From contig JAAZLF010000071.1 in NCBI GenBank assembly GCA_012799425.1, positions 1-6,608 of the forward strand: DNA of 6,608 nt, read 5' to 3'. The position numbers and the translations under genes were made by a program. The notes under the pieces are model-generated. The model was given only the letters and a program-made list of their open reading frames with translations, searched no databases and was not told the origin of the DNA. Origin of the DNA: Actinomycetales bacterium. GTDB taxonomy: Bacteria; Actinomycetota; Actinomycetes; Actinomycetales; Dermabacteraceae. Position 1 is the stretch's first letter. Every line of letters begins with the position of its first letter. Below, in pieces: positions 5,706 to 6,608 of this stretch.

Positions 5706-6584
5706 TCAGCGCTCGATCCGGTAGGTGACGCCGATGGTGTGCGAGCGGCCGGGCTCGAGGGCCACGTAGCCATCCTTCGCGACGGCCGGCTCGATGCACA
5801 CGAACTCGGGCCAGGCCGTATCGGGGATGTCGGCCATCCCCGTCACGAGCGTGTCCCAGGGGTTCCAGACCACCGTCTTGGTGGTGCCGCGGGTGGTGGA
5901 GACGAGGCGGCGACCGCTCTTCTCATCTGTGACGGTCACGTCGGCGGCGGAGTCGACGACCCGGTCGGTGGAGCCCGTCAGCCGCAGCGGCCCGTCGGCC
6001 AGCACATCGGGGGCCAGGCCGCGGGTGTTGTCGAGGTAATCCGCCCCCTCCAGCCCGTGGATCGCGATCTCGCGGACGTCGCCGACAGCCAGATAGGTGT
6101 GCAGCGCGGCCTCGAGCTCGAGCGGCCTGGACCCAGCGGTGATGGTGAGGGCTACCGACAGCTCGGCACCGAGGCGGAACTCAGCCGTCGCAGCCAGCGC
6201 CTTGACATCCTCGGGGGTGCGGAGCGTGAGCACGACATCATCACCCTCACGGACGGCGCTCGCCAGATCCCAACGGAGGGTGCGCAGCCAGCCGTGCTTG
6301 GCCTCCATGGCCAGATCGCGTCCCGGCCCGAACCACGGACCGACCAGCGGGACGCCGCCACGCACGGCCTGACGCTCACCGAAGGCGGAATCCGGGCTCA
6401 GCCACAGCAGATCCTTCTCTCCGGCCGGGGCCCAGCTGGTCAGATGCGCGCCGTCGAGGAGCAGCTCGGCCGTCGCGGCAGGGGTGTCGACCAGCAGCGC
6501 ATCCACGCCGTGCACCTGCTCGAGGCGCACCCCTTCGGGCAGGGGGACAGAGGCGGTGGACGCGTCAGCGCTCGCAGAGTTCAT
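5706..6584 (-). CDS. D-hexose-6-phosphate mutarotase-like aldose epimerase (YeaD family)
   Basis: A 292-residue cytoplasmic protein of the galactose mutarotase-like superfamily. Family members interconvert the alpha and beta anomers of hexose 6-phosphates such as glucose 6-phosphate; the exact sugar is inferred from family only. Visible signatures in order are G-A-H-L-T-S-W (about 45-51), D-L-L-W-L-S (58-63), V-R-G-G-V-P (74-79, phosphate-side arginine R75), P-W-F-G (83-86), K-H-G-W-L-R-T with H97, L-H-T-Y-L-A-V-G-D with catalytic-type H162, V-W-N-P-W (239-243), and C-I-E-P with catalytic-type E265. Length is close to that of other YeaD-like proteins. I chose ATG 6584, with GGGAC about 10 bases upstream. 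An in-frame GTG at 6590 would add two residues and is the main alternative. Only 18-24 bases upstream are in the window, so promoter and operon context cannot be judged. A hairpin at 5642-5679 probably ends its transcript. Confidence 0.9.
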   Translation of the reverse strand: MNSASADASTASVPLPEGVRLEQVHGVDALLVDTPAATAELLLDGAHLTSWAPAGEKDLLWLSPDSAFGERQAVRGGVPLVGPWFGPGRDLAMEAKHGWLRTLRWDLASAVREGDDVVLTLRTPEDVKALAATAEFRLGAELSVALTITAGSRPLELEAALHTYLAVGDVREIAIHGLEGADYLDNTRGLAPDVLADGPLRLTGSTDRVVDSAADVTVTDEKSGRRLVSTTRGTTKTVVWNPWDTLVTGMADIPDTAWPEFVCIEPAVAKDGYVALEPGRSHTIGVTYRIER

Positions 6585-6608
6585 GGGCACATCGTCCCAC
6601 GCTCGCTC

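Noticed and set aside
1..6608. Search for CRISPR arrays, insertion sequences, attachment sites, tRNAs or defence genes
   Set aside because: I saw no regularly spaced repeats, transposase or integrase motifs, tRNA-like cloverleaf or known defence-domain signature on either strand.

Overview
This is a 6.6 kb stretch of chromosomal DNA with very high GC content and strong G/C bias at third codon positions. It is typical of a high-GC actinobacterium. The ParE sequence type, a small zinc-ribbon gene divergent from parE, and AT-poor promoters with apparently leaderless starts suggest the Micrococcales. A Brachybacterium/Dermabacteraceae-like host is my guess from memory, not something the sequence proves. 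I see no mobile element, CRISPR array, prophage, tRNA or rRNA.

Layout from left to right. A GNAT acetyltransferase gene (55-603, +) converges with a 72-aa zinc-ribbon-like gene of the DUF7455 type (724-942, -). A long composite hairpin between them (671-709) looks like a shared bidirectional terminator. A 178-bp divergent promoter region (943-1120) follows. On its right is an apparently co-transcribed run of three genes: parE (1121-3238), hisF (3235-4020) and a membrane-anchored calcineurin-like metallophosphoesterase (4017-4916). Each junction is a 4-bp stop/start overlap (ATGA, then GTGA). A second long composite hairpin (4965-5005) ends this run and also lies just past the stop of a convergent 78-aa orphan gene (5014-5250, -). 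The stretch 5251-5705 holds no confident gene. It contains one possible 53-aa reading frame with host-like codon use, several short hairpins and a probable terminator. The window ends with a D-hexose-6-phosphate mutarotase-like gene (5706-6584, -).

The genes are mostly housekeeping: topoisomerase IV subunit B for chromosome decatenation, HisF for histidine/purine-linked metabolism, and a sugar-phosphate epimerase. The least expected arrangement is hisF translationally coupled to parE instead of sitting with hisH/hisA. The two small proteins of unknown function (72 and 78 aa) and the possible 53-aa one are the least explained parts. I did not find convincing evidence of a new multi-gene system.
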